A DNA stretch of 64,000 bases from Oscillospiraceae bacterium (lineage in GTDB: Bacteria > Bacillota > Clostridia > Oscillospirales > Oscillospiraceae). Position 1 is the stretch's first letter. Each line of letters opens with the position of its first letter. Positions 1 through 8,470 of the stretch are shown piece after piece. The stretch spans positions 54,121 to 118,120 of the forward strand of contig JAFYVL010000034.1 of assembly GCA_017549125.1 (NCBI GenBank), written 5' to 3'. Below the pieces are notes generated by a model that made no database searches, had not been told where the DNA came from, and was given only the letters and a program-made list of their open reading frames with translations. The position numbers and the translations under genes are program-made.

Positions 1-603
1 ATTCTGGAGTGGAACAATCCCAAAACCTTAGGCGCTATGAGTTGGGGAGACAAGATTTTAAACAGTATCTTCCAATCTGTCACTCTCCGTACCGCCGGTT
101 TTGCGGCCATTGACCAGGCTTTCCTTACCGATGGCAGTAAAGCGGTCAGCGTAGTCCTGATGCTGATAGGCGGATCTTCCGGCTCTACCGCAGGCGGTTT
201 GAAAACGGTTACCTTCATTGTGCTGATTCTGTTCCTGGGCGCAAGACTCCGTGGCAGAGATAGCGTCAATGTGTTCCGCCGCCGCATCCCTGAAAAAAAG
301 GTACTTGATGCCATGACCATCGTCACCCTGGTAGTGGGCTTGACCATGATCGGTACCATTGTGATCACAGCCACATCTCCCATTGGCTTTGCGGACAGTA
401 TCTATGAATCCGCATCCGCTTTGGGTACGGTGGGTCTGACCGCAGGCGCAACCGGTAAGCTAAGTTTAATAGGCCGGATCGTGATTGTGATCTTTATGTA
501 TTTTGGTCGTGTGGGTGTGCTGACCTTGAGTATGGGCTTCTTGTTAGGAAATCAAGCCAAGAGCCGATACGAATACGCACAAACGAATTTGATGATTGGA
601 TAG
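1..603 (+). CDS. ktrB: Trk/Ktr-type K+ transporter, membrane subunit (3' part)
   Basis: The frame is open from base 1, so the gene starts upstream of the window; about 200 C-terminal residues remain. It is the channel-like subunit of a TrkH/KtrB potassium uptake system in the cytoplasmic membrane. Visible signs are the pore-loop motif TLRTAGF followed by a Gly/Ser-rich GGSSGSTAGG, then hydrophobic segments and a last pore-like motif SALGTVGLTAG. The next gene, a single-RCK KtrA-like protein, begins 10 bases after the stop, which is the usual KtrB-KtrA pairing. TrkH and KtrB cannot be separated confidently from this C-terminal piece; the short RCK partner favours KtrB. Confidence 0.9.
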   Translation: MLEWNNPKTLGAMSWGDKILNSIFQSVTLRTAGFAAIDQAFLTDGSKAVSVVLMLIGGSSGSTAGGLKTVTFIVLILFLGARLRGRDSVNVFRRRIPEKKVLDAMTIVTLVVGLTMIGTIVITATSPIGFADSIYESASALGTVGLTAGATGKLSLIGRIVIVIFMYFGRVGVLTLSMGFLLGNQAKSRYEYAQTNLMIG

Positions 604-612
604 GAGAATATT

Positions 613-1260
613 ATGAAGTCCTATGTTGTAATTGGTATGGGCCGGTTTGGCGCTGAAGTAGCAAAGCGGCTGTGTGAGTTGGGCTGTGAGGTTCTGGCTG
701 TGGATAAGAGCAGCGAATTGATCCAGCCCATGGGAGAAGTGGTCACCCAGGCCGTGGTGGCAGATGCTACGGATAAGGAGGTTCTGCGCGCCCTGGGTGT
801 TAAGGACTTTGATTGCGCTGTGGTTGCCATTGGCGGCAGCTTGTCTGACTCTGTGCTGGCTACTATGAATCTGAAGGAGTTGGGTGTTGGCCATATTGTA
901 TGTAAAGCCCACGATGCCACACACCGCCAGGTGCTGATGAAGCTGGGCGCAGACCAGGTGGTCATTCCCGAACAGGAGAATGCCATCCGTTTGGCACGCT
1001 CTTTGTCCAGCTTCAATGTGCTGGATTATATCGAATTGTCTGAGGACTATGGTATCATTGATGTGCCTGCACCTGCTCAGTGGGTGGGCAGATCCTTGAA
1101 GGAACTGAATGTCCGTGCCCAATTGGGTGTGAACATTCTGGCAGTGAAGCAGGCCGGTAAGATCAACGTATCTCCCTCTGCGGATTATTCCATTAGCCAG
1201 GGTGATGTGATGGTGGTTCTGGGCGACACAGCCGCTTTGAAGGCGGTGCGGAGTCTATGA
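613..1260 (+). CDS. ktrA: K+ uptake regulatory subunit, RCK (KtrA/TrkA) family
   Basis: Cytoplasmic gating ring subunit of the K+ transporter encoded just upstream. The 215 residues hold one RCK_N Rossmann domain (about 1-130; nucleotide motif GMGRFG at the N-terminus, acidic residue after the second strand in VDK) and one RCK_C domain (about 135-215). This is the single-unit KtrA length, about half of a two-unit TrkA. It starts 10 bases after the transporter stop with AGGAGA ahead of the ATG. Its last codon overlaps the start of the following RNA methyltransferase, so these genes are probably co-transcribed. Known RCK_N domains bind ATP/ADP or NAD(H); which one applies here cannot be read from sequence. 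Confidence 0.93.
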   Translation: MKSYVVIGMGRFGAEVAKRLCELGCEVLAVDKSSELIQPMGEVVTQAVVADATDKEVLRALGVKDFDCAVVAIGGSLSDSVLATMNLKELGVGHIVCKAHDATHRQVLMKLGADQVVIPEQENAIRLARSLSSFNVLDYIELSEDYGIIDVPAPAQWVGRSLKELNVRAQLGVNILAVKQAGKINVSPSADYSISQGDVMVVLGDTAALKAVRSL

Positions 1261-2000
1261 TGGAGCGGATCACATCCCGACAGAATCCGCTGTTACAACA
1301 GGTGCGTAAGCTGCTGTCTTCCCGGAAAGAACGGGAAAACACAGGCTTGTTTGTGGCAGACGGAACGAAATTATTACAGGAAGCCATCCGTTGGTGGCCT
1401 GGATTGGACACGGTGATTTTATCCGACGGCGTTCAGATGGAACTGCCGGACTCCGTGCGGCAGGTACGTGTGCCGGAATCGGTGATGGAGAGTATTTCTC
1501 CTATGCAGACTCCCCAAGGGGCATTGTTCCTGTGCCGCTTGCCGGAGAAACAGGATTTCCAGCCAAAGCCCGGTATGCTGTTGCTGGATGGATTGCAAGA
1601 CCCGGGCAATCTGGGTACGATTTTGCGTACAGCGGATGCTTTGCAGATCCCTGTGGCTCTGCTGGAAGGCTGTGCTGACCCATTCTCCCATAAAGTAGTC
1701 CGTGCATCCATGGGTGCGGTATTCCGTACCGTACCGGTGCAGACCACATGGGCGCAGGCAAAGCAGACCTTTGTAGAAAATCAGATCCCTGTGGCGGTGA
1801 CCGCTCTGAATGAACGAGCCCAGGATATCCGCCAGGCAGATCTAAAAACCATGGCAGTGGTCATCGGTAGTGAAGGCCAGGGTGTTCGTCGGGAGATCCT
1901 GGACAGCGCAGACCATGCGCTGATCATCCCCATGAATCCTAACTGCGAATCGTTGAATGCGGCCATTGCCTCTGCCATCGTTATGTGGCAAATGAAATAA
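1257..2000 (+). CDS. SpoU/TrmH-family RNA 2'-O-methyltransferase
   Basis: A 247-residue SPOUT methyltransferase that probably 2'-O-methylates a ribose in rRNA or tRNA using S-adenosylmethionine. An N-terminal substrate-binding region (about 1-95, starting ITSRQNPLLQQVRKL) is followed by the SPOUT knot. The three SpoU motifs are present: DGLQDPGNLGTILRTADA, IGSEGQGVRREIL and the C-terminal IPM...ESLNAAIASAI. The start overlaps the ktrA stop (ATGATGG), indicating translational coupling; the second ATG is an equally possible start. The dprA gene follows after 19 bases. The exact RNA target (for example 23S G2251 or a tRNA) cannot be assigned. Confidence 0.92.
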   Translation: MMERITSRQNPLLQQVRKLLSSRKERENTGLFVADGTKLLQEAIRWWPGLDTVILSDGVQMELPDSVRQVRVPESVMESISPMQTPQGALFLCRLPEKQDFQPKPGMLLLDGLQDPGNLGTILRTADALQIPVALLEGCADPFSHKVVRASMGAVFRTVPVQTTWAQAKQTFVENQIPVAVTALNERAQDIRQADLKTMAVVIGSEGQGVRREILDSADHALIIPMNPNCESLNAAIASAIVMWQMK

Positions 2001-2019
2001 AGATAAAGGAAGTGAAGAA

Positions 2020-3192
2020 ATGCTGGTACATTGGCTATGGTTCTCCCTTTTGCCTGGACTCAACGGACGGCAAAAGCTGGAACTACTGCGTCGTTGCTCC
2101 GACCCGGAGGATCTGTATCATGAGCAGCGCCGACCTGGCTTGCCGGAAGATATTCGGCATATTCTTCAAAATCAAGACCTGACTCCTGCCAAGCGGATCA
2201 TGAAGCAATGTGCAGAAAAGGGAATCAGCATTCTGGCCTTTTCTGACAGCAATTACCCGGATCGGTTACGCAGGATCGACGATCCGCCTCTGGTGCTTTA
2301 TTGCAAGGGTACAGTTCCTGCATTGGATCTGCGGCCGGTGATCGGTGTGGTTGGGACACGAAGTGCCAGCCCTTACGGTCTGCGCAGTGCCGGAAAATTG
2401 AGCGCACAAATCGCAGCCTGTGGCGGTATCGTGGTATCCGGCGGTGCTTTCGGCATTGACAGTATGGCATTACGTGGCGCTCTGGAATGCGGTGGTACCA
2501 CCATTGCATTTATGGCAGGCGGACTGGATAAACTGTATCCGGCGGCCAATAACGCCTTATTTGCTCAAATTATGGAAAAGGGCTGCTTGCTGTCGGAATA
2601 TCCCCCGGGAACAGCTGCCTACCGTGGTAATTTCCTGCGTCGTAACCGCTTGATCAGCGGTATCAGTAATGGCCTTCTGGTGGTGGAAGCCCCCAGAGTC
2701 AGCGGTGCGCTGAATACAGCCCGTTGGGCCAATGAGCAGGGTAGGGATGTTTTTGTTGTACCTGGGAATATTGATGTAGAAAGCTGTGAAGGCAGTAATG
2801 CCTTGATCGGTGATATTGCCAGAGCGGTTTCTGACGGATGGTCCGTTCTTCGGGAGTATGCCTACGACTATCCGGAAACCGTAAAACAGGTGAATATCCA
2901 ATGGGAAATGCAGCAGCCTCCATCTGTACCCGAGGAAAAGGCTGACAAAAAAATCGTTGACAAGAAACCCGATTGCCCGTATAGTGTGAAGGAAACGCCA
3001 GCCCCGACCCTAAATCCGGAGGAACAGGCGGTGTTTTCTTTGCTGACCCCGGAGCCTGTTCCGGTGGACAGCCTGTTGGATCAGTTGGATATGGCACCTG
3101 CCCAGGTGCTGAATATTATCACCCGACTATCTCTGAAGGGTGTGGTGCAAAACCACCCTGGAAAATATGTATCTGCCAAACATGGAGGTTAA
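2020..3192 (+). CDS. dprA: DNA-processing protein DprA (Smf)
   Basis: Loads RecA on incoming single-stranded DNA during natural transformation and is widely conserved even where competence is not known. In 390 residues: an N-terminal helix-hairpin-helix/SAM-like part (about 1-75), the Rossmann-like DprA core (about 80-290) with GVVGTRSASPYG, SGGAFGIDSMALRGAL and FLRRNRLISGIS, and a C-terminal winged-helix DprA_WH domain (about 325-385). A low-complexity Lys/Pro linker lies between core and WH. AAGGAAG sits upstream of the ATG. The dprA-topA adjacency is common in Firmicutes and supports the call. No other competence genes lie in the window. Confidence 0.95.
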   Translation: MLVHWLWFSLLPGLNGRQKLELLRRCSDPEDLYHEQRRPGLPEDIRHILQNQDLTPAKRIMKQCAEKGISILAFSDSNYPDRLRRIDDPPLVLYCKGTVPALDLRPVIGVVGTRSASPYGLRSAGKLSAQIAACGGIVVSGGAFGIDSMALRGALECGGTTIAFMAGGLDKLYPAANNALFAQIMEKGCLLSEYPPGTAAYRGNFLRRNRLISGISNGLLVVEAPRVSGALNTARWANEQGRDVFVVPGNIDVESCEGSNALIGDIARAVSDGWSVLREYAYDYPETVKQVNIQWEMQQPPSVPEEKADKKIVDKKPDCPYSVKETPAPTLNPEEQAVFSLLTPEPVPVDSLLDQLDMAPAQVLNIITRLSLKGVVQNHPGKYVSAKHGG

Positions 3193-3193
3193 T

Positions 3194-5407
3194 ATGGCAT
3201 CCAATCTTGTAATTGTGGAGTCGCCTTCCAAGGCGAAGACCATTGGTAAATATTTAGGCCCTGACTATGTGGTAAAGGCCAGCATGGGTCACCTTCGTGA
3301 CCTGCCCAAGAGCACCATGGGTGTGGATATTGAGGGCGGTTTTGAGCCAGAGTATGTACCTCTGCAGACCAAGTCCGATCTCATTGACGAACTGCGTAAA
3401 GCTGCCAAGAAGGCAGAATGCGTATATCTGGCAACTGACCCGGACCGTGAAGGTGAGGCCATTTCCTGGCATTTGAAGGAATTGTTGAATCTGCCCGACG
3501 AAAAGACTTGCCGGGTGACCTTTAACGAAATTACCCAGAAGGTGGTAACCCAATCCATTGCCAACCCCAGAGCTATTGATGCCCACTTGGTGGATGCCCA
3601 GCAGGCTCGTCGTGTGTTGGATCGTATTGTGGGTTACCAGCTGTCTCCGCTGCTGTGGAAGAAGGTACGTCGTGGCCTGTCCGCCGGCCGTGTGCAGAGT
3701 GTTGCCACCCGTCTGGTAGTAGACCGTGAAAACGAGATCCGTGCCTTCGTACCCAAGGAATATTGGTCTTTGGATGTGAAGCTGCGCCTGCAGGGAAAAC
3801 CCGGCAGTTTTGTGGCAAAGTATCACGGTGACACCAAGAAGCGTGAACTGGAAAACGAAGCCCAGGTGGATGCTGTGATTGCAGATATCACCGGCAAGGA
3901 ATTTGTTGTGGATAGCGTGAAGCGTGCAGATAAGAAGCGTAGTCCTGCGCCTCCTTTCACCACATCCACTTTGCAGCAGGAAGCTTCCCGTAAGCTGAAT
4001 ATGACCCCCAAGCGTACCATGGCCATTGCCCAGCAACTGTATGAAGGCGTGGACGTGGCAGGCGAGGGCACTTTGGGTCTGATCACCTATATGCGTACGG
4101 ACTCTCTGCGTCTAAGTACCGATGCTATGTCAGCTGCTGCGGATTTTATTAAGGCTCGCTATGGTGACGACTATTACTATGGAAAATTCCATAATTTCAA
4201 GAGTAAATCCTCTGCCCAGGATGCCCACGAAGCCATCCGGCCCACCCATGTGGAGCTGGATCCCGAGCGCATCCAGAGCAGTTTGACCCGTGAGCAGTAT
4301 CGCCTGTATAAGCTGATCTGGAGTCGCTTCCTGGCATCCCAGATGGCGAATGCTGTATATGATACCGTATCTATTGATACCAGCTGTGCCGGTCATACCT
4401 TCCGTAGCTCCCACCAGAGCGTAAAGTTTGCAGGTTTCCTGGCTGTTTATGAGGAGAGTCACGATGAGGAAGAGGAGAATGTAGGTTCTCCGCTGCCTGC
4501 TCTGCAGGAAGGGGATCGTGCCAATTCTGAAAGCATTGAAAAGGCACAGCATTTCACCCAGCCTCCCTCTCGCTATACGGAGGCCAGCCTGGTGAAGGCC
4601 ATGGAAGAAAAGGGTGTTGGCCGTCCTTCTACCTATGCTTCCATCGTGTCCACCATCCAGGACAGAGAGTACGTGAATAAGGTCGATAAGCGTCTTGCAC
4701 CTACCCCTCTGGGTGAGGTTGTGACGCAGCTGATGCTGGAGCGCTTCCAGGACGTGATCGACGTGGAATTTACCGCCAATATGGAAAACCGGCTGGACGA
4801 TGTGGAAGCCGGCAAGCAGAATTGGAAGGCACTTCTGAGCGAGTTCTATAAGGATTTCCATCAGCAGATGGAGGATGCGGAGAAAGCGCTGGAGGGTGTT
4901 CGTCTGAAAGTGCCGGATGAAGTCACCGAGGAGATCTGCGAGATCTGCGGTCGGAACATGGTGGTAAAGATTGGTCGTTTCGGTAAGTTCCTGGCATGTC
5001 CCGGTTTCCCCGAATGTACCAATACCAAGCCCATTGTGGAAAAAATGCCCGGTCGCTGCCCCAAGTGCGGCAGTACCATTCTGAAGCGTAAGTCCAAGCG
5101 TGGCTATGCCTACTATGGCTGTGAGCGTGGTGCCCAATGCGGTTTTATGACCTGGGATGTACCCACAGCCCAGGATTGCCCCAAGTGCGGCTTCACTATG
5201 TTCAAGAAGTCCGGCAAGGGCAGAAATAAGCCCTTCTGCACCAATGAGACCTGTGAGGATTTCCTGCCCGAGGATAAGCGTGGCTATTATAAGAAGCCTG
5301 CGGAAACTGCGGAGGATGCAGAAAAGCCTGCTAAGAAGACCACCAAGAAGGCAACCAAAACCACCAAGAAAACCACGAAAAAGACCACCAAGAGCAAGGA
5401 GGCCTAA
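3194..5407 (+). CDS. topA: DNA topoisomerase I (type IA)
   Basis: Relaxes negative supercoils by transient single-strand cleavage. I start it at the ATG at 3194, which follows a GGAGG and begins MASNLVIVESPSKAKTIGKYLG, the usual TopA N-terminus; an open frame reaches 54 bases further up inside dprA but is not needed. The 737 residues contain a Toprim domain (about 1-120, with TDPDREGEAI), the type IA core with catalytic Tyr near residue 299 in GLITYMRTDS, three C-terminal four-Cys zinc ribbons (CEIC, CPKC, CPKC pairs, about 575-700) and a Lys/Thr-rich basic tail. It starts one base after the dprA stop. Confidence 0.97.
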   Translation: MASNLVIVESPSKAKTIGKYLGPDYVVKASMGHLRDLPKSTMGVDIEGGFEPEYVPLQTKSDLIDELRKAAKKAECVYLATDPDREGEAISWHLKELLNLPDEKTCRVTFNEITQKVVTQSIANPRAIDAHLVDAQQARRVLDRIVGYQLSPLLWKKVRRGLSAGRVQSVATRLVVDRENEIRAFVPKEYWSLDVKLRLQGKPGSFVAKYHGDTKKRELENEAQVDAVIADITGKEFVVDSVKRADKKRSPAPPFTTSTLQQEASRKLNMTPKRTMAIAQQLYEGVDVAGEGTLGLITYMRTDSLRLSTDAMSAAADFIKARYGDDYYYGKFHNFKSKSSAQDAHEAIRPTHVELDPERIQSSLTREQYRLYKLIWSRFLASQMANAVYDTVSIDTSCAGHTFRSSHQSVKFAGFLAVYEESHDEEEENVGSPLPALQEGDRANSESIEKAQHFTQPPSRYTEASLVKAMEEKGVGRPSTYASIVSTIQDREYVNKVDKRLAPTPLGEVVTQLMLERFQDVIDVEFTANMENRLDDVEAGKQNWKALLSEFYKDFHQQMEDAEKALEGVRLKVPDEVTEEICEICGRNMVVKIGRFGKFLACPGFPECTNTKPIVEKMPGRCPKCGSTILKRKSKRGYAYYGCERGAQCGFMTWDVPTAQDCPKCGFTMFKKSGKGRNKPFCTNETCEDFLPEDKRGYYKKPAETAEDAEKPAKKTTKKATKTTKKTTKKTTKSKEA

Positions 5408-5408
5408 T

Positions 5409-6713
5409 ATGGCAACCGTAAAAGTTATCGGCGCAGGCTTAGCCGGCTGTGAAGCTGCATGGCAGCTTGCCCAGCGAGGTCTGCAAGTGCAGCTTTATGA
5501 AATGAAGCCGGAGAAAAAGTCTCCTGCCCACCATACAGATACCTTTGCGGAGTTGGTATGTTCCAATTCTCTGCGTGGCGACCGTCTGGAAAATGCGGTA
5601 GGTCTTTTGAAGGAAGAATTGCGCCGTTTGGGAAGTCTGATCATGGAATGTGCCGAAGCCACCCGTGTGGAAGCCGGTGGCTGTCTGGCTGTGGACAGAC
5701 AGGGCTTTTCCGATCTGGTTACGGAGAAGATCCATAACCATCCCAATATTACCGTGATCCCCGGTGAAGTCACCCAAGTGCCGGAAGACCCTGTGATCGT
5801 TGCCACCGGACCGCTCACATCGGATGCGCTGTCTGAAGCCATCGGCCAGTATTTTGGGGAAGGATACTTGCATTTCTTCGATGCTGCCGCTCCTTTGGTC
5901 ACAGCGGAATCTGTGGATATGAATAAAGCTTGGTGGCAGTCCCGTTACGACCGGGGTACACCGGACTATGTGAACTGCGCCATGAACAAAGAAGAGTACG
6001 AAGCGTTCCTACATGAGCTGATTCATGCCCAGGAAGCAGAAGTACACGGCTTTGAAGATAAGAATGTATTTGAAGGCTGTATGCCTGTGGAGGTCATGGC
6101 ACGTCGTGGCCCGGACACCCTGCGATTTGGCCCGCTGAAGCCTGTGGGTCTGGTTGATCCTGCCACCGGCAAAGAGCCCTATGCAGTGGTGCAGCTGCGG
6201 CAGGATAATGCCGCAAAGAGTGTGTATAACCTGGTGGGTTTCCAGACCCATCTGAAATTTGGCGAGCAGAAGCGTGTATTCTCCATGATCCCCGCTTTGA
6301 AGGATGCGGAGTTTGTCCGCTATGGTGTGATGCACCAGAATACCTTCCTGCAATCTCCAAAGCTGCTGGATCAGTATTATGCTGACCGCAGAAATCCCCT
6401 GGTGGCCTTTGCCGGTCAGATGACCGGTGTAGAGGGCTATGTGGAAAGTGCCGCATCCGGCTACCTTTCCGCCGTGGCCATGGCTGCTAAGGTGCTGGAA
6501 AAGCCGTTGCCTGTATTCCCCAAGGAGACCGCCATTGGCGCTTTGGGTCTGTACATCAGCGACAGCCGTATTGAGAATTTCCAGCCGATGAACATCAATT
6601 TCAGTATCATCTCTCCATTGGAAGTCCGTATTCGTAAGAAAGCGGAAAAGAATCTGGCATTGTCCAATCGATCCCTGGCTATTATTGATGAGATGATTCA
6701 ATCCGGTATTTAA
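5409..6713 (+). CDS. trmFO: tRNA (uracil-54-C5)-methyltransferase, folate/FAD-dependent
   Basis: Makes ribothymidine at position 54 of tRNA using methylenetetrahydrofolate and FADH2. The 434 residues start MATVKVIGAGLAGCEAAWQLA, a classical FAD-binding GxGxxG fold, and contain family-typical stretches such as FAELVCSNSLRGD, VDRQGFSDLVTEKI, MPVEVMARRGPDTLRFGP and GQMTGVEGYVESAASG. The ATG at 5409 follows the topA stop by one base, with AAGGAGG upstream inside the topA tail. An open frame continues upstream in the lysine-rich topA tail but is not coding. The topA-trmFO order is a standard Firmicute arrangement. Confidence 0.97.
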   Translation: MATVKVIGAGLAGCEAAWQLAQRGLQVQLYEMKPEKKSPAHHTDTFAELVCSNSLRGDRLENAVGLLKEELRRLGSLIMECAEATRVEAGGCLAVDRQGFSDLVTEKIHNHPNITVIPGEVTQVPEDPVIVATGPLTSDALSEAIGQYFGEGYLHFFDAAAPLVTAESVDMNKAWWQSRYDRGTPDYVNCAMNKEEYEAFLHELIHAQEAEVHGFEDKNVFEGCMPVEVMARRGPDTLRFGPLKPVGLVDPATGKEPYAVVQLRQDNAAKSVYNLVGFQTHLKFGEQKRVFSMIPALKDAEFVRYGVMHQNTFLQSPKLLDQYYADRRNPLVAFAGQMTGVEGYVESAASGYLSAVAMAAKVLEKPLPVFPKETAIGALGLYISDSRIENFQPMNINFSIISPLEVRIRKKAEKNLALSNRSLAIIDEMIQSGI

Positions 6714-6730
6714 CAGAAAGAAGGGCTCTT

Positions 6731-7768
6731 ATGAGGATCATACTAGACGCAATGGGTGGCGATAACGCACCGCTGGCACCTGTGATGGGTGCGGTGCAGG
6801 CTGCGAAAGATTTTGGCGCACAAATTACGCTGGTCGGCAAAGGCGAGCAGATCCTGGAGGTACTGCGTACCCAGGGAATTGCCAATTTGCCGGAGGGAGT
6901 GGAGATCGCCAATGCGGACGAAGTGGTGGACATGCATGATGATCCTGCCAATGTGATCCGTAAAAAGAAGAATTCTTCCATGGTCATCGGACTGCGTATG
7001 CTGGCTGAGGATCAAGGCGATGCCTTTGTTTCCGCAGGCTCTACCGGTGCGCTGCTGTCCGGTGCAACCTTGATCGTGAAGCGTGTAAAGGGCATCCGCC
7101 GTGCGGCCATGGGTCCTGCCATGCCCAATAAGGCCGGCGGCAAGACCGTGCTGTTGGATTGCGGTGCTAACGCAGAATGTACCCCCGAGTTTTTGCTCCA
7201 GTTCGGCCTGGTTGGCAGCCTTTTTGCCAAGAAGAGCCTGGGCGTGGAGAATCCCAGAGTGGGACTTTTGAATATCGGCACTGAGGATACCAAGGGAACT
7301 CAGCTGCAGAAGGATACATACGCATTGCTGACCGATGCCTATGAAAAGGGACTTTTGAACTTTGTGGGCAATGTGGAAGGCCGAGATGTGCCCCTGGGCG
7401 CAGTGGATGTGGTGGTGTGTGATGGCTTTGCCGGTAACGTGCTGCTTAAATCCATCGAAGGTACTGCCATGTTCATGGGCAGTATGCTCAAGCATAAAGT
7501 GTTTAAAGGATTTTTTGCCAAGATCGGCTATTTGTTCTGCCGTAAGGGCGTGAAAGAGATCAAGAAGTTGCTGGACTACCGTGAGATCGGTGGTACCCAG
7601 TTCCTGGGTATCCGGAAGCCCGTCATCAAGGCACATGGTTCTTCTGATGCCCTGGCATTCCGCAATGCCATCCGTCAGGCTATGGATGCTGCAAAGAACG
7701 ACATTTCTCAAGAGTTGGAGCAGGGCTTGCGTGTCCTGTCTGAAAAGGAGCCTAGCGATGATCAGTGA
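6731..7768 (+). CDS. plsX: Phosphate acyltransferase PlsX
   Basis: Converts acyl-ACP and phosphate to acyl-phosphate, the first committed step of Gram-positive phosphatidic acid synthesis. The 345 residues begin with the PlsX signature MRIILDAMGGDNAPLAPVMGA and include SAGSTGALLSGATLIV, PNKAGGKTVLLDCGAN, LLNIGTEDTKGT, VVVCDGFAGNVLLKS and GGTQFLGIRKPVIKAHGSSDA, all typical. It sits 17 bases after trmFO and overlaps rnc by 11 bases. In many Firmicutes fabD, fabG or acpP follow plsX; here none intervenes before rnc. Confidence 0.97.
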   Translation: MRIILDAMGGDNAPLAPVMGAVQAAKDFGAQITLVGKGEQILEVLRTQGIANLPEGVEIANADEVVDMHDDPANVIRKKKNSSMVIGLRMLAEDQGDAFVSAGSTGALLSGATLIVKRVKGIRRAAMGPAMPNKAGGKTVLLDCGANAECTPEFLLQFGLVGSLFAKKSLGVENPRVGLLNIGTEDTKGTQLQKDTYALLTDAYEKGLLNFVGNVEGRDVPLGAVDVVVCDGFAGNVLLKSIEGTAMFMGSMLKHKVFKGFFAKIGYLFCRKGVKEIKKLLDYREIGGTQFLGIRKPVIKAHGSSDALAFRNAIRQAMDAAKNDISQELEQGLRVLSEKEPSDDQ

Positions 7769-8435
7769 TTTGGAAACAGCCATTGGCTACCGCTTTACCA
7801 ATATCACCCTTCTGCAAAATGCCCTTGCCCATTCCTCCTATGCCAACGAACGCTGGCATAACAGCCTGAAGAGTAACGAGCGGCTGGAATTTTTGGGAGA
7901 CTCTATTCTGGGCATGGTGGTTGCCGAATACCTGTATCATAAGTTCCCGGATCGTCCCGAGGGCGAGCTGACCCGGATGCGTGCGGATATGGTCTGCGAG
8001 ACCAGTTTGGCGGCCATTGCGGATCGCCTGTCCTTAGGCAACCATTTGCTGCTGGGTCACGGTGAAGAACAGGGTGGTGGCAGAAAGCGTGCATCCATTT
8101 TGGCAGATGCGGTAGAATCCATCATTGCCGCCAGCTTCTTGGATGGTGGTATGGAGGCCGCCCGTGGTATTATCAGCCGTTTTGTGCTGACCAATGTGCC
8201 GGTGAACCGCCTGCAGAATGAGGACTATAAAACAGCCTTGCAGGAGCTGGTGCAGCAAAAGAAAAATCAGACCCTTGCCTATCGTTTGATTGGTGAGAGT
8301 GGCCCGGACCATGATAAGCATTTTATCGTTGAGGTGACCTTGAACGGTGAACCTCTGGGACAGGGTAACGGCACCAGTAAAAAGCGTGCGGAGCAAGATG
8401 CCGCCCGTGTAGCCATTGAAATATTAAAAGCATAA
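7758..8435 (+). CDS. rnc: Ribonuclease III
   Basis: Cuts double-stranded RNA in rRNA maturation and mRNA decay. The ATG at 7758 overlaps the end of plsX and has AAAGGAG about ten bases upstream; it gives 225 residues, normal for RNase III. The catalytic domain (about 1-150) carries the signature ERLEFLGDSILGMVVAEYLY and the second acidic cluster in LADAVESIIAASFLDGG. The C-terminal dsRNA-binding domain (about 155-225) has the expected DYKTALQELVQQ and GNGTSKKRAEQDAA. The stop codon lies inside the downstream terminator stem. Longer upstream open frame inside plsX is rejected. Confidence 0.97.
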   Translation: MISDLETAIGYRFTNITLLQNALAHSSYANERWHNSLKSNERLEFLGDSILGMVVAEYLYHKFPDRPEGELTRMRADMVCETSLAAIADRLSLGNHLLLGHGEEQGGGRKRASILADAVESIIAASFLDGGMEAARGIISRFVLTNVPVNRLQNEDYKTALQELVQQKKNQTLAYRLIGESGPDHDKHFIVEVTLNGEPLGQGNGTSKKRAEQDAARVAIEILKA

Positions 8436-8470
8436 CAGGAGTGTTGATTGAACACTCCTGTTATGCTTTT
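8429..8470. terminator. Bidirectional terminator between rnc and the FliB-like gene
   Basis: A perfect 17-bp inverted repeat, 8429-8445 with 8451-8467, separated by a 5-base loop and followed by TTTT on the plus strand and a T-rich CTTTTAAT on the minus strand. The rnc stop and the stop of the convergent reverse-strand gene both lie within the stem, so it can end transcription from both sides. Confidence 0.95.
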